From positions 19,539,701 to 19,603,700 of the forward strand of contig OZ024890.1 in assembly GCA_964017195.1 (NCBI GenBank): a stretch of DNA of 64,000 bases, given 5' to 3'. Of the stretch, positions 1 through 10,897 are shown piece by piece (position 1 is the first letter of the stretch; the number at the start of each line of letters is the position of its first letter). The notes beneath the pieces were generated by a model. It was not told the DNA's origin and did no database searches. It saw only the letters and a list, made by a program, of their open reading frames with translations. This DNA comes from Siderastrea radians (lineage: Eukaryota; Cnidaria; Anthozoa; Scleractinia; Rhizangiidae). The position numbers and the translations under genes were made by a program.

Positions 1-576
1 TGGATTAACATTAAATTATAAATTAGTTCTGAAAATCCAAGTTGGAAGAAGCAAAGTTACAGCGAATTCAAAATTCAGCGGCGCGACTTGTAGCAAGGGT
101 CAAGAAATTCGATCACATTTCTCCAGTTTTAAATAACCTTTAAGATTCTTCTCATTACTTACAAGGCGCTTCATGGTCTGGCCCCTACATATCTATCGGA
201 ACTGCTCACTCTCTATAAGCCATCCCGCTGTTTACGCTCTGAAATCTCTAATCTACTCGTAGTCCCCAAATGTAGAACAAAATTGTACGGAGAAAGAGCC
301 TTTGCAGTTGCAGCACCTACATTATGGAATAAACTGCCTAGTGAGATAATTAAAGAACTCTGCATCTGTAGCCGCTTTCAAAACGAGTTTAAAAACCTTC
401 CTTTTCAAGAATTAATCGTTATTATTGTTATGTTAGTTTCTAGCTTTGAATAATTATTGTAAATTAGTACAGATTTAGCATTTTTTTATTGTAATTAGTA
501 TTAGTATTAGTTAGATTTCTTTTGTTTGCATAATTGTAAGAGCACTGAGACTCTGCTTAAGTGCTCCTAAAGCCGA

Positions 577-611
<35 letters not shown>
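1..611 (+). mobile_element. 3' end of a jockey/CR1/L2-type non-LTR retrotransposon, degenerate
   Basis: Translation of about 60-140 gives RIQNSAARLV, and 142-453 in another frame gives KILLITYKALHGLAPTYL, then RAFAVAAPTLWNKLP, ending at TAA 451-453. These are hallmark strings of the C-terminus of jockey-superfamily LINE ORF2 proteins. The usual linker between the two blocks (about ten codons) is missing at 140-142, where the frame also changes, so the copy is dead. It ends in an (ATT)n tract at about 580-609, a typical microsatellite tail of this group. The 5' part lies outside the window. It probably sits in an upstream intron of the coactosin-like gene. Confidence 0.75.
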
Positions 612-1173
612 AGTATTGTATTGTATTGAATTAGTTTTAAGGATAATTGAAAATGATCCCTACAATACTGAGCTTCCTACCTCCAGAGAACTTAACGGCC
701 GCAATAAAAAAATCCTTTGCAGGTAGTACACTAGAAAAACAAAATCGTGCGAGCTAAAAGAGTCCCAGCTCTAATGTCTTGTCTGTAATAAACAGTCCCT
801 AGTTGCGCGCGATCAAAATACATCAGTCATTTCCAGCAGCGTCCACTCCCCCACCCCTCCCCCGGGCCAACCCCCTGGGTGTTAAGTTTAAATTTGTCGT
901 CTTTAGTCCTTTTGACTAAAAAGAGGCGCCATCTCTTATCCATCTCTTATCTAACCCTTAACGTCCCTTCACGGCTCCTTTTAATCTACCCTTCTAGTGT
1001 TTCTCAACTTCCCCTTACCCCCCCTACAAGAGATTCTTCCCCTCAAATGGCACAGGGGAAGAGCAATTCACTGAGCAGAATTCTTCACTGTAAGTCGTAC
1101 GTAAGGGTAGATTTAGATCGCTAAGGAGAGCCATATATTAGCTCGTATAATGTCTCTGTTCTGTTTTTCTTAG

Positions 1174-2052
1174 GGCTGTTTTCAAGTATGACGACAAGGC
1201 CATCGTTCACGTTGCATCAGGAAATGATTATGAGGAGTTTCGATCAAGTTTTGGGGGTTTGTAAAATGTGTCCTGTGACTGAATCCATACACAATATTTA
1301 AATGTTGTACCAAAGATGACATTTAGCCCCCCCACCCCACCCCCCAACCCCCTTCTTCCGGAAACAGGATTGACTAGTAAGCAAGGGGGTGTGGGTAACG
1401 TAAACTAACGAAATATACTTGCTTATACCAAATAAAAACGTTAACCCGGTTCCTAGCGGGGAAAATTAGCTTTTGCTTTTGCACGAGTTCCTCAAGCAAA
1501 AACAACAACAACAACAACAATTAAAAAGCCAACAGCTCCCAGCGAAACTAACATTTTGAAAGGTGACAGGCTACCTATTTGTTTGGCACTGACATAAATT
1601 CCCGTCCTATGGACGAGATAGAATTAGCTGACAGAACAGGAGGTTTAATGGTCACTTATTGAATCTGGGAGGGATAGCGTTCTGCGCTTTTTGCTTGCGC
1701 TGAGCGTTCGAATTCAAATCATTGCTGTTAAATTGAACCGCGATCAGATACTGACAGTTATTTTGGCTAGCAAATAAACTGTACTCGACCAATTCCACTT
1801 TCTTAAAACTATTACGAATCGTTATAAATTCAGCAATTGTTTTGCAATTTCAACCAGTTAATTTATCGCGTTGGCACATTTATGAGAAAAAGTAAACTGG
1901 GCCCACGTTTACCATAACCAAGCGATTTGGTTACCAAAAGTTCGACTAGCATCCCCGTCATATAAAAGTGCATCCCAAACTTTGGCCATTTTGATTTGAT
2001 TTGATTGATTGATTGATTGATTGATTGACTGATTGATTGATTGATTGATTGC

Positions 2053-2129
<77 letters not shown>

Positions 2130-3272
2130 CTGAACAGAGGGTGAACGTGCCTATGGCTATGTCCGGATTGAAACTGGAGATGAGCTTAGCAAGCGAGCCA
2201 AGTTTGCTTTCATAACGTGGATTGGTGAGAGTGTACCCGCGCTACAGAAAGCAAAAGTCAGTACAGATAAGGCTGCTGTCAAACAAACTATCCAGGTATG
2301 AATTTAAGAAAAAATGGATATGGTTCCTTCCTTCCCTTCTTCTTTCCTATATTTACTTCGTTCCGTCCTTCGTTCCTTTCTTCATTCGTCACTTGTTCAT
2401 TCGTTCGTTCGTTCGTTCGTTCATTCAATAACCACTTTTCAACCCATTTCCCTTCTACAGTCAAAACTTGAGTCATGTAAATGTGTTTTTTTGACATTTG
2501 AATCATAGAGTTGTCCGCCCTTCTGCTTAGAGAAAGTTGAGAGGAAAGAAATGATGCGAATGCGAGCGCGCAAAAGTGGGCTGCCCCATGGAAACTTGAG
2601 GCATGTATGTTGAGTTCTCACCAAAGGCGCTTCAGTTTTCCACTGGGCAGCCTGCTTAAGGGCGAGTTCATATTTTCTCCTCACTCGACTGAGCAGGGGG
2701 AAGGAGTGCTTGTAGCCTGACATAAAATCCTTAAGTGTCACCATTCAAATTAAAGTTTTAATTGTTTGTTTTGTTTTCGAATTTGCTCTTTTTTATTCCC
2801 CCCCCCCTCCCCTCATGTTGCCCACTCTCTTCGCCCATTTTAATTTAGCGTCCGGGGCAAATAATGGGTACCGGTTAAATAATTCACTTTCGTTGCAACC
2901 CTACCTCGCGCGAAATCTTCGCCCCACATCCCAGTTGTCCGCTTCTGGTTTTCCGTGGTTGTTATAGGATGGTTACTTTCGGATTGGCAAACTAACAAAA
3001 TACAGGGGGAGGGTAGTGAACCTGTGATGGACAAGTTTTTTGACTCTGGGGATGGTGGGGAAGTAGTGGACGATTCTAGTCCGCGTTTTATGCCTTGGAA
3101 ACCCGACAAGCCACTAGGCTACGAGAATTTGCATGCTTCATTTTTGCGTTTGACTTTCTTGTAGAACTTCGCAGCGGAAATCTTGACGAGCGATCCAGAG
3201 GAACTCAAATACGATCATGTTAAACAGATTCTCGTGAAGGCTGGGGGAGCGAATTATGGCACCGGACAGTGA
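1174..3272 (+). CDS. COTL1: Coactosin-like actin-binding protein, 3' exons (5' end outside window)
   Basis: Three coding exons: 1174-1256, 2138-2295 and 3165-3272 (TGA 3270-3272). Phases match (1174-1256 ends in phase 1; G+AG makes Glu). The product reads AVFKYDDKAIVHVASG, then YGYVRIETGDELSKRAKFAF, ITWIGESVPALQKAK, ending VKAGGANYGTGQ. This follows vertebrate coactosin-like protein almost residue by residue over the ADF-homology fold, including the ITWIGE core and the GGANY C-terminus. Coactosins bind F-actin, and COTL1 also binds 5-lipoxygenase in vertebrates (family knowledge). Roughly the first 30 residues are missing; no matching exon is visible in 1-1173, so they probably lie upstream. 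The first intron carries a GATT microsatellite ending 8 bp before the acceptor. An AATAAA follows at 3465-3470. Confidence 0.93.
1991..2129 (+). repeat. (GATT)n tetranucleotide microsatellite
   Basis: About 35 near-perfect GATT units with a few interruptions (GACT, GCTT). It ends just upstream of the 3' splice site of coactosin exon 2138-2295, where a polypyrimidine tract would normally be. Confidence 0.95.
2328..2425 (+). repeat. TTCN-rich simple repeat ending in (CGTT)n
   Basis: A pyrimidine-rich tetranucleotide tract (CCTT, TTCG, CGTT units) in the second coactosin intron. It generates open frames on both strands that are not genes. Confidence 0.85.
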
Positions 3273-3464
3273 CTTCTAGATTACACGCCCAATTAAACCA
3301 AAGAAAATGTTTCTTACTTTTTCGTCTCTTTCCCTTTTGTATGAATTGGTTTTCTAGTTAGATATAAACTCGTCACTGAAAAGCGTGCGTTACGTATCCG
3401 TACATGTGCTTTTTTCAGTTGGAGAGAGAGCACTGTTATAACTATTCTAAAGTGAAAACAAGCA

Positions 3465-3470
3465 AATAAA
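3465..3470 (+). promoter_or_regulatory. Candidate polyadenylation signal of the coactosin-like gene
   Basis: AATAAA about 190 bp after the stop codon, with T-rich DNA downstream. An alternative AATAAA-like site lies near 3520. Confidence 0.45.
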
Positions 3471-3529
3471 TTTGGATTTTGAATCAAATGTACCAACCGG
3501 CTTCTTATCTAAATCAAATTTAATAAAAC

Positions 3530-5399
3530 CAGCTCAGCTTGATTACCACTGTAGAGCTGCGGAAATTTTTGATATATCAATTAAAGGAATTTAATACCTA
3601 ATTCTGAGGTGGGGTGATTCGGGTGTAATCGTCTAATACTTTCTATTTTTGCTGTTCTATGTTTCCTCTATTTGACATTATTAAAACTCTCCAACGAGAA
3701 ATTCCAGTTCAATGGCAATGTCCTTGCAACTAAGAAAGGATAAACACGAGTACAATATTTGAACATGTACTTGAAATTTTAATTGTGTCATGTATCTAAC
3801 GTTAGTTAACTTAGGATTACGGTAAAAAGAGTCTGCTTTCACTCCATCTATTCTTCAAATGTAGAAAATGTTTCTTCTTTTTGTACTGTGCTGTTATCGA
3901 TTTCATAAATCAAAGAAACACTGCATATTAAACATGATAAATATCAGCCATCTAGTAGTGTATATAAACATTTTGTAACTAGCAAAAGTGACAGTTTCCC
4001 ATTTTCCTATGTGTTTGCCTGGGTAGACATGCGGGGAGAGAGCGAAACTACCGCGGCAACGAGTCCTTTCCCAGATTTAGGTCAGCCTTCTAAGATCCGA
4101 TTTCCACCTATCATTTACACAGAAATAAGCAAAATCGCTGTTGAAAACGGAGGATTTCGAAAATGGTTTCAAAAGTGAAGACTTTGAGACGTATCGTTTT
4201 CAGTGTGGACGGGTGATAACCGGCGCATCGTTTTGAAAACGACGGATTTATCCTGTGACCGAGACTTCTGTAAACGCTAATACTGTTTTTAATCGCTCTG
4301 GTGTAGACAGTAGCCGTTTTCGTTGTGGACAGGTGTAAATCATGCAAAAACGCTTGTGTGTATTAGAATATTTTGCTACGTTTTCGGGCAACTGAAGACT
4401 GAGATTCTTAAAGACGCATAAAGTGCGAACGGGGCTCGTTGATCGAGTTCGGCTTATACCTGAGAAAATAAGTACTGTGAGCAATTCACTTTTGTTATTC
4501 AGTCAGTACTTCGCTTTGTGAAGACAGCAACCTGGTCAACTCGTCGTTCGATGCCCTGGCTCGACCAAACCTGGTCTGCATGATGAGAAAATGCAAACAC
4601 ACGTGGATAAGGAACCCAAGGTGCATCGGCGGACCGGCTTCATGCAGCAGATGTAAGCTCTGTTCTCTGATCTCGCATCTACAACAAAACAATATGCCGT
4701 AATTTTTTAGTAACCACACTATAAGCGCCACTTTGACAGAAAGCGGCTTAAAGGACTGGGTAAATCCCAGTAGGCCCTAGCGTTGTCATGACCAACAATC
4801 ACGGAGTTCACGGCAAGTCGAACACCGGAAGACTCACGAGGAACAGCAAGGTAACATCAAGGGAGATGATGTTATTGCTTAGTCATCTTCACTTGATTTT
4901 TCAGTTCTACTTCAATTAACCTTGCATTTTGACTCCAACGAAAGCAAGGAATGGCGACCTTTTCAGTCGTTGCTTCGCGAATACTATTTCAACAAAAACT
5001 TCTTTGTACTCGAGTTCGTCCCCACACCGTATGGCAGTCGTTTGGGGAAATGACCTAAACTAAACTGAGACGGATATCCTATAAAATAGGGCATGTATGG
5101 GGAATATAGAAACTCTCTTCCCTTGATGTTCTCTTTAGAACACCCTTGGAGAACGGCTTAGCATGATAATTTTTTTATGTAAATTAGCCTGATTTGTTGT
5201 ACTGTATGATCTCTTGGAGCCAGGCAGCTAATCCATGAGAAAATGTAATACAAGAAGCAAGGAGAGCAAGGGTGAGTGCATGATGTGTGTGTTATTAAGA
5301 TTGGTACGATACGATTGTTTCCGATAACGAGAGGTTGGGAGATACGGTACCGATAAAAGTAAGTTACTACTTTCTCGCTGACTTGTTGTAACACAGTAG
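3530..5399. other. Intergenic stretch with no recognised gene
   Basis: Short frames only. At 4130-4350 several degenerate strings related to GTTTTCA-GTGTGGAC, in both orientations, suggest an old decayed transposon, but no clear termini are visible. No RNA gene was recognised. Confidence 0.4.
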
Positions 5400-7237
5400 C
5401 TAAGCCCGAGGGACAGCGAGGCGACTTGAAAGTAAATTAACTACATACTTTATCCTCTGATCAAGTGGTCCGATGTACTCGTCAACCAAACAAGCCGCAA
5501 AATCTGCCATAATTCCAAGCATCAATACCGGCACCAAAAAGTGGTTTATTTTCACGTCTGGGTTTCTTAAAGGCAATTCTCGGGCGTTCACTTGCAAGAA
5601 CAAAACCATCAAAAACAATGTGGTGAGCCCGCGCACTGCCACCTCTGCTCCTGCCCAGCGGTAGTCGTGGAAGGGATGATGACTGTTTCCCCAGAATTCT
5701 GCAAGAGCTGCCTTGATCATTAAATTTGCAAAACCGACAGCACCCAAACAGCAAACCTTGTAGAAGCGATAAATAAATCAGTAAATGAATAAATAAATAA
5801 ACTATCAAACAAAATAAATAACACGATTGCTATGTCATCAAATAACACTCCAGTGGCTGATCTAGATGATCAAAGGGACTTACAAAGTTAATTTAATTTA
5901 ATTTTATATTTCAGTCAAACATTTTCATTTACTAGCTTCCTCTCTCACTTGTCTCATCGGCCCCTCCCCGCTCTCAAACCAACTTCAAGTCGACCTTCAA
6001 AAAGAGAGCTTCAGATCTGGAATCAGTGATAGCCGGAAACAAGTTTTATCGTACAAACTGCTAATTATTTTCTTCAGACACTCACCATGACTTTGAATCC
6101 CCTTGACTCCGTATCCCTCTTGTCGAAATCCAGGTTGTTCTTGAGTAAGAGAACCATCCCACACACCAGTATACAAACTGAGTTCAGGAATGTAGCCGCG
6201 GCGCGTGTGTGAGCACTTAAGCCCAACTTGTGAACATAGTAAAGCGCGCAGATGAACGGGGCAAGCAAACAAGAAAAACCGACAATGTACCCAGCATTCC
6301 TGTTTTGCCGGTTTGCTGGCGTCGTAACTATCCTATTGGTCTGTTCGTTATTTCCGCCCTCAGCCATTTCAGCGGCGTCTATTTCGTTTTCAACTTGAAT
6401 GGAATGCTCAAGAAAAAGGAGTGAACACAAAAGACGGTAGTCTATCAAAAGAGCTTTGTAGAGTCCATAGAGTACTTGAAACCATTCACTGTATATCTCT
6501 TTTGCTAGTTCCATGTACACTTCTTTGCCCGAGTTCACTTGCGCGTCGACCCATTGGAGGAAGTTAAAAAAAGCCAACACCTTCAAATAAAATTGTGCAT
6601 TTTCTCTGTAAGGCTCACAGACTTTTGTGCCTCTTAGCCAAACGTAAATGGCGACTTGAATAAACTTCTGAACGATGAAAATCGCTTTGCTCACTACAAA
6701 CAGCAACCATATATTCCTTGGAATTTCGTGCTTAGACGCTGAGACCCCAAACAGAATCATCAGCTCAGTTGCATTGAGGGGAAGGGTGATTAATGTGATT
6801 AAGAGCCCCATAGACGGCTGGTGTTGACCGAGGGTGAGATGGTTTGAAGAACTGCTCGGTTTTGTAAACAATCGCAACGCACCAAACAGGACGAAGACTA
6901 CCCCTACGAGAAAGACGGAGACGATGCGGTGATACAGCATTATGGCCACGGCTGTTTCGCTCGAAGTAGTGAACACATTGACTGAGGTCATAATTGCCCC
7001 GATAAGGAAGAGAATGAAGGAAGCGTGCGAGGAGAAGAGATTGACGATTGACTTGAAACACACACCGAGAGCGCTCAAGACCAACACAGCCAAGTAAAAC
7101 AACATTGAAAACGACGCAGTGATGACTTGACAGGCAAAAACCGTGTTATTAAAATCTTTGGCAGCGCTTTCATTCTGACAAACAAGGCGTAGATTGCTGT
7201 GAAAACTAGAAATATTGTTCCAATGTTTGGTAGCCAT
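5400..7237 (-). CDS. 12-TM membrane protein resembling an otopetrin proton channel
   Basis: Two coding exons on the minus strand: 7237-6086 and 5756-5400 (TAG 5402-5400). They join in phase 0 through a GTGAGT donor and a CTACAAG acceptor, giving about 502 aa. I chose ATG at 7237 (MATKHWNN); the frame runs further upstream only to a non-ATG TTG. I count about 12 hydrophobic helices: nine in the first exon and three in the second. The last one, around HFLVPVLMLGIMADFAACLV, resembles the final helix of otopetrins. A hydrophilic loop (about VENEIDAAEMAEGGNNEQ) separates helix 7 from helix 8. Otopetrins are dimeric 12-TM proton channels. The resemblance rests on topology, length and scattered motifs, so this is a tentative family call; an unrelated 12-TM protein remains possible. 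Confidence 0.55.
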
Positions 7238-7340
7238 GTCGACTGAACGCGTCAACGGAACCCAGAAAAATGAATTTGTTAATCTTCTTATCAGCTGCAA
7301 TATAGTGTTGAACCCTTTAAATACGTGTTAAATAACGATG

Positions 7341-7715
7341 TAGAGATCGAAAGTCCATTTCAACGTTTCAGCTCAGACGCAAGCTTACTAAAAATGAAAT
7401 TGTCGATCTCTTATATCAGCTGCCATGTTCAACCCTTTTAGCTCAGTTTCAATTGAGTGTCGAAAGTAATGTTGTGTTTGTTTTCGTTTTGCTTTACTAC
7501 GCTTTGTGATTGGTTGAAGAAGCTGGCGCCACATTCTAAACATCGTGAGTTGCCGACACGATTTTCCCGCCCTTAATTTATAAATGCTTCATTTTGTGTT
7601 TTGTTCCTGCTGTGATTGTTTGGAGTAATTACTTTGGTTTTGGTTTTATTCGGCACTCATTTGAAAACTGCTCCAATAAAGATCGAAAGTCCGTTTCAAC
7701 GTTTCAACTCATAAG
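7341..7715 (-). repeat. Duplicated 5' flank of the otopetrin-like gene, split by a MITE
   Basis: The string GATCGAAAGTCC-TTTCAACGTTTCA occurs at about 7348 and 7681. The stretch at 7268-7315 that overlaps the gene's 5' end is repeated imperfectly at 7391-7440 (both contain ATCAGCTGC and TTCAACCCTTT). Between the outer copies lies a MITE-like segment at 7444-7673. This is a local duplication of the putative promoter or 5'UTR followed by an insertion. Confidence 0.6.
7444..7673. mobile_element. Degenerate MITE, same family as 30991-31281
   Basis: The ends read TTTCAATTGAGTGTCGAAAG and, inverted, GGCACTCATTTGAAAACTGC. These match the termini of the better-preserved 291-bp copy at 30991-31281. 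The interior shares the CTTTGTGATTGGTT and TTTGCTTT strings. Confidence 0.7.
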
Positions 7716-7797
7716 CCTACTCCTAGTCAGTTGTTGTTAGTTAAATAACATTTAGCGATGTTTTAGCGAATTCTGGCCTATGTACCGGGTAATTTCC

Positions 7798-7869
7798 AAC
7801 CTCATTCTCAGGACTTTTTACCCCTCCTCTCCAAGTTTAAAAAGGGAAAAAAGTCCTGGGAACGAGGTT
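7798..7869. repeat. Short hairpin element
   Basis: AACCTCATTCTCAGGACTTT at 7798 pairs with AAAGTCCTGGGAACGAGGTT ending at 7869, with a loop of about 27 bp. It is probably a small foldback or MITE remnant; a related half, CTGGGAACGAGGTT, occurs near 10642. Confidence 0.7.
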
Positions 7870-8518
7870 CGGTAATTTCCTCAAGCTAGGTATAGTTTAG
7901 GGAAAGTGATAGCTGCATCACAACGGAATCAAATCTCAGATCATTGGAGTTTGCGCTTTTGAAGAATTCTGTTGTAAGCAATTCTGAAAGTTTAATAAAT
8001 TCCACGAGATTTCATAGTATTGATTTGCACAAAAGGAGGGTGCCCGGCTACCACTTGCAGGAAATGATGTATTAATTTTTTTTTTTATAACAGCGTACCA
8101 ACCGAAGCAGGTAGCGCTGACTCCCCTTGTTAGGAAGCAATACAGAATTTCCAAACGTGGGTCCGTTACAAACACCTCTGGAGGAAATCCTGAATTTCCG
8201 AATTCTTTCCTTTTTTCGAAAAAGTTGTGATCCATGATTTCCAAACCAAATTTTCGGATTTTTAGTGCAAACACTCTCGTAATGCCCCACATATCAGCAC
8301 TGGACCGGTTTCAAATCAAATACATTGCTGATAGCTCTCCACGACTGCATTCCTCAAATTGACGAAATGCATTCGTGGTTGGCATCCCTTCCTGTTGCCA
8401 AGGGTACAGTTAACCAAAACAAACAAATCAAATGAAAACATGTGTATTTATTTACCGTTTAAAAATAAAATATCCCTCACATGACTACTGCACTTAAAGA
8501 ATCACATATGTACTGTAA

Positions 8519-9239
8519 GGGACCGTTCATTTTTTCTGGGGTTGGGGGGGCTGGTGGGATTTGATGGGTAGTACCTGTAAAATATAATGACCCCCCCTCT
8601 ACGTTAGAATTTTTTTACCTGGCCCCCCCTTATAGTCCTAAATATTTAAGATGACCCCCCCCCAAAAAAAAGATAAAGTTAAATCTACAAAAAATGTCTT
8701 TGTTGACAAGCACTAAAGGTAATTTTCTGGTAGAGTTTCCAGGGGTATCTTCCTCTGGAAAAAATTGAAAATCTAGAGATGCTCTAATGCAATTTGCTGC
8801 ATTCTGAAGTACATAAACAGAAAATTAATGTCGGTTTAAAGCATTATTTTGGACACTGTTATCAGTTGTTCAGTTGTTTAAGAATCAGACAAGCAGATGC
8901 CAAAAGAGTTGACATTCCCCTTGCTGTATTTTGTAATGAAACAGTTGGTGGGGTAAAGTTGCCGTTGGGTGTATAATAAAGTAGGGGGGTCCGGGGGCAT
9001 TCTCCCCCGGGAAAATTTGAATTTTCAGAACCTTAGAAACGCTATTTTTGGCCTTCTGGCATTGATGTTTGCAGTATTACAGATGCTGTCACTACTTAAC
9101 TTAAAGGCAATTTTTTGGTGACCCCCCCTTTACACACCGTATTTTTTTGGCTGGCCCCCCCTTTGAAGCCATATTTTTTTGCATGGCCCCCCCTCAAATC
9201 CCACCAGCCCCCCCTACCTCATAAAAAATGAACGGTCCC
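8519..9239. mobile_element. 721-bp MITE with TAA target duplication (Harbinger-like)
   Basis: Terminal inverted repeats GGGACCGTTCATTTTTT are followed by a subterminal GGGGCTGGTGGGATTTGA and its inverse. The element is flanked by TAA at 8516-8518 and 9240-9242. A 3-bp TWA duplication is typical of PIF/Harbinger elements. The interior has runs of GACCCCCCC near both ends and no transposase. Confidence 0.85.
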
Positions 9240-9859
9240 TAACACTACTTCTGTTTTCATAGTCAATCGCTAAGTTTAATTGGAGCAAAGTGATTCTTTG
9301 CCTTATGCATGCGAAATGTATGTAAAAATGTACAAATAAGTTCTTTTGAGAAAGGGCTTTCCTCCTATTCAACCTTTGTGTTGTAAGGCTTTGTAAAATA
9401 CTTTCATTTTTCTATAACTTGCGTTTAATCAAAACAAAAATTGAAAAAGAAAAAACGTGTTTCAGAATATACAAATGCAATCTGATGATATATAACGAAA
9501 TTACAAATAAAATAATCTTTATTTAGACTAAGATAAAATGAAAACAGAAACCATAAATTCGCTATCTTGTTAAAATCAAAATGCAGGACGTGATAGTTCA
9601 TATTATATATATTTTTTATTGCTTCAAAAAATGTACCAAGACAAATACTAAACCGCTGGATATAAATGATAACAAAAATATAAATATAAAAATACAGTGA
9701 TGTCTACCACTTTCATATTTGTGACCGTAATATATTCCGCGGCAAAAGATTTACAAGATTTATTGGTAACCAGAGAAGATTTAATGGATTTATTGGTAAC
9801 CAGGGATCAAGCGCTATTTTCGTATCTACGGAAAACATAACACCATGTAGAGACCAGGG

Positions 9860-10330
9860 CCCAGTTGCATAAAGCAACTGAAGATTAAATGGGAATTTCT
9901 GCAACCAATCCCCGTGTTCTGGAGGATTTTCTTGCACGCTATTATGGATAAATCAGACGAAGGCGGATTAAAGGAACTATGTCACGGCGTTTTCATTCAT
10001 TTTTCTGATCTGACAAAATTATTTTCTCATTAACGGAAACCTCAAAATAATAGTTTCCTAAGTTAGAAAAACACCACAGAAGTAATAATTAACCAAAACT
10101 TGACAAGGATGGTTACGACTGAGGGAGATTAAGACGGATTACGAATGACAAACTTGAAAAAACTTGCCAGCTTTTTCAAGTTGCGTTATCCGTGACGTAG
10201 CTCGTTTAAGGAGTATAGGAAACACAATGACGATGCGAGAAAAACCTCCGGAAAACGGGAACAGTTGCAGAAATTCCCACTTAATCTTAAGTTTCTTTAT
10301 GCAACCGAACCCAGCCTCTGATGCTCGTCC
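9860..10330. mobile_element. Foldback element with about 110-bp arms enclosing a MITE
   Basis: The left arm starts near 9860 (CAGTTGCATAAAGCAACTGA) and is repeated in inverse on the right, ending near 10320. Shared strings include TGGGAATTTCTGCAAC and GGAGG-TTTTCT. The centre is the 240-bp MITE 9969-10208. Either the MITE inserted into a foldback, or this is one composite element. Confidence 0.6.
9969..10208 (+). mobile_element. 240-bp MITE, TIR TAAAGGA-CTA-GTCACGG (copy 1)
   Basis: The ends TAAAGGAACTATGTCACGG and, inverted, TAAACGAGCTACGTCACGG flank an interior with CCTCAAAATAATAGTTTCCT. A second copy in the opposite orientation lies at 42683-42922 and has the same length (240 bp). Confidence 0.85.
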
Positions 10331-10376
10331 AGTCGAACGTACGACGCGTTAGCCACTATACAACCGCACCTCCACT
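10308..10376 (-). mobile_element. tRNA-like segment (SINE head remnant)
   Basis: Read on the minus strand it has a box-A-like TTGTATAGTGGCTAACGCG and a box-B-like GGGTTCGGTTGC at tRNA-like spacing, with no pairing acceptor stem. I interpret it as a decayed tRNA-derived SINE head, not a working tRNA. Confidence 0.45.
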
Positions 10377-10433
10377 TACTGAAGGAAAAGCAACTTCACA
10401 TTTCCATTACTTTTTAGCCAATGTTATCTCATC

Positions 10434-10608
10434 CAGGGGTTTCAATAAAATTTGAAGTAGGCAGCTGGTTTGAGTAGAGGAGCCGACTTTATCAACAAGG
10501 TTTGAAAGAAATCTTTAATTATTTCAATTCAGGGAAAATAGAAGCCGACTTCTTTGAGCGAATTTGCAGACGCTTTTCGTCGGTCGTCGGTGCTTACTGA
10601 AAGCACTG
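10434..10608. mobile_element. 175-bp MITE, CAGGG family with 6-bp TSD (copy 1)
   Basis: Ends CAGGGGTTTCAATAA and CAGTGCTTTCAGTAA (inverted), flanked by CTCATC on both sides. A second copy lies at 29751-29929. Both share GAAGTAGGCAGCTGGTTTGA and TTTTCGTCGGTCGTCGGTGC. Confidence 0.85.
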
Positions 10609-10897
10609 CTCATCCAACGTCATTATCAAAAAGAACACTTCTGGGAACGAGGTTGTATTTTGTCCCGCTAAAAATTGCAAGGGAAATTTCATGAAGTAAT
10701 AGTGTTGAATAAATGTGGCTATTGGACTGTTCGCGAGTAAAAGAGAGTCGATCGAACTTTAAGTCAAGTAATGCAGTTCTAAACTTTTCGGTTACTGCGG
10801 AAATTTTTTTATGTTAAGCAAGACATTCAACGCTTGGGGTGATGTTTGGCCTTTTTTTTCAAATTTTGGTCCTGTTAGGACGATACGTGTACAAGGA

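Noticed and set aside
879..1124. 81-codon frame before the coactosin exon, as a candidate upstream exon
   Set aside because: Composition and sequence do not resemble the coactosin N-terminus, and no phase-compatible donor is evident.
7238..7300. N-terminal extension of the otopetrin-like protein starting at 7300
   Set aside because: The codon there is TTG, not ATG; the first in-frame ATG is at 7237.
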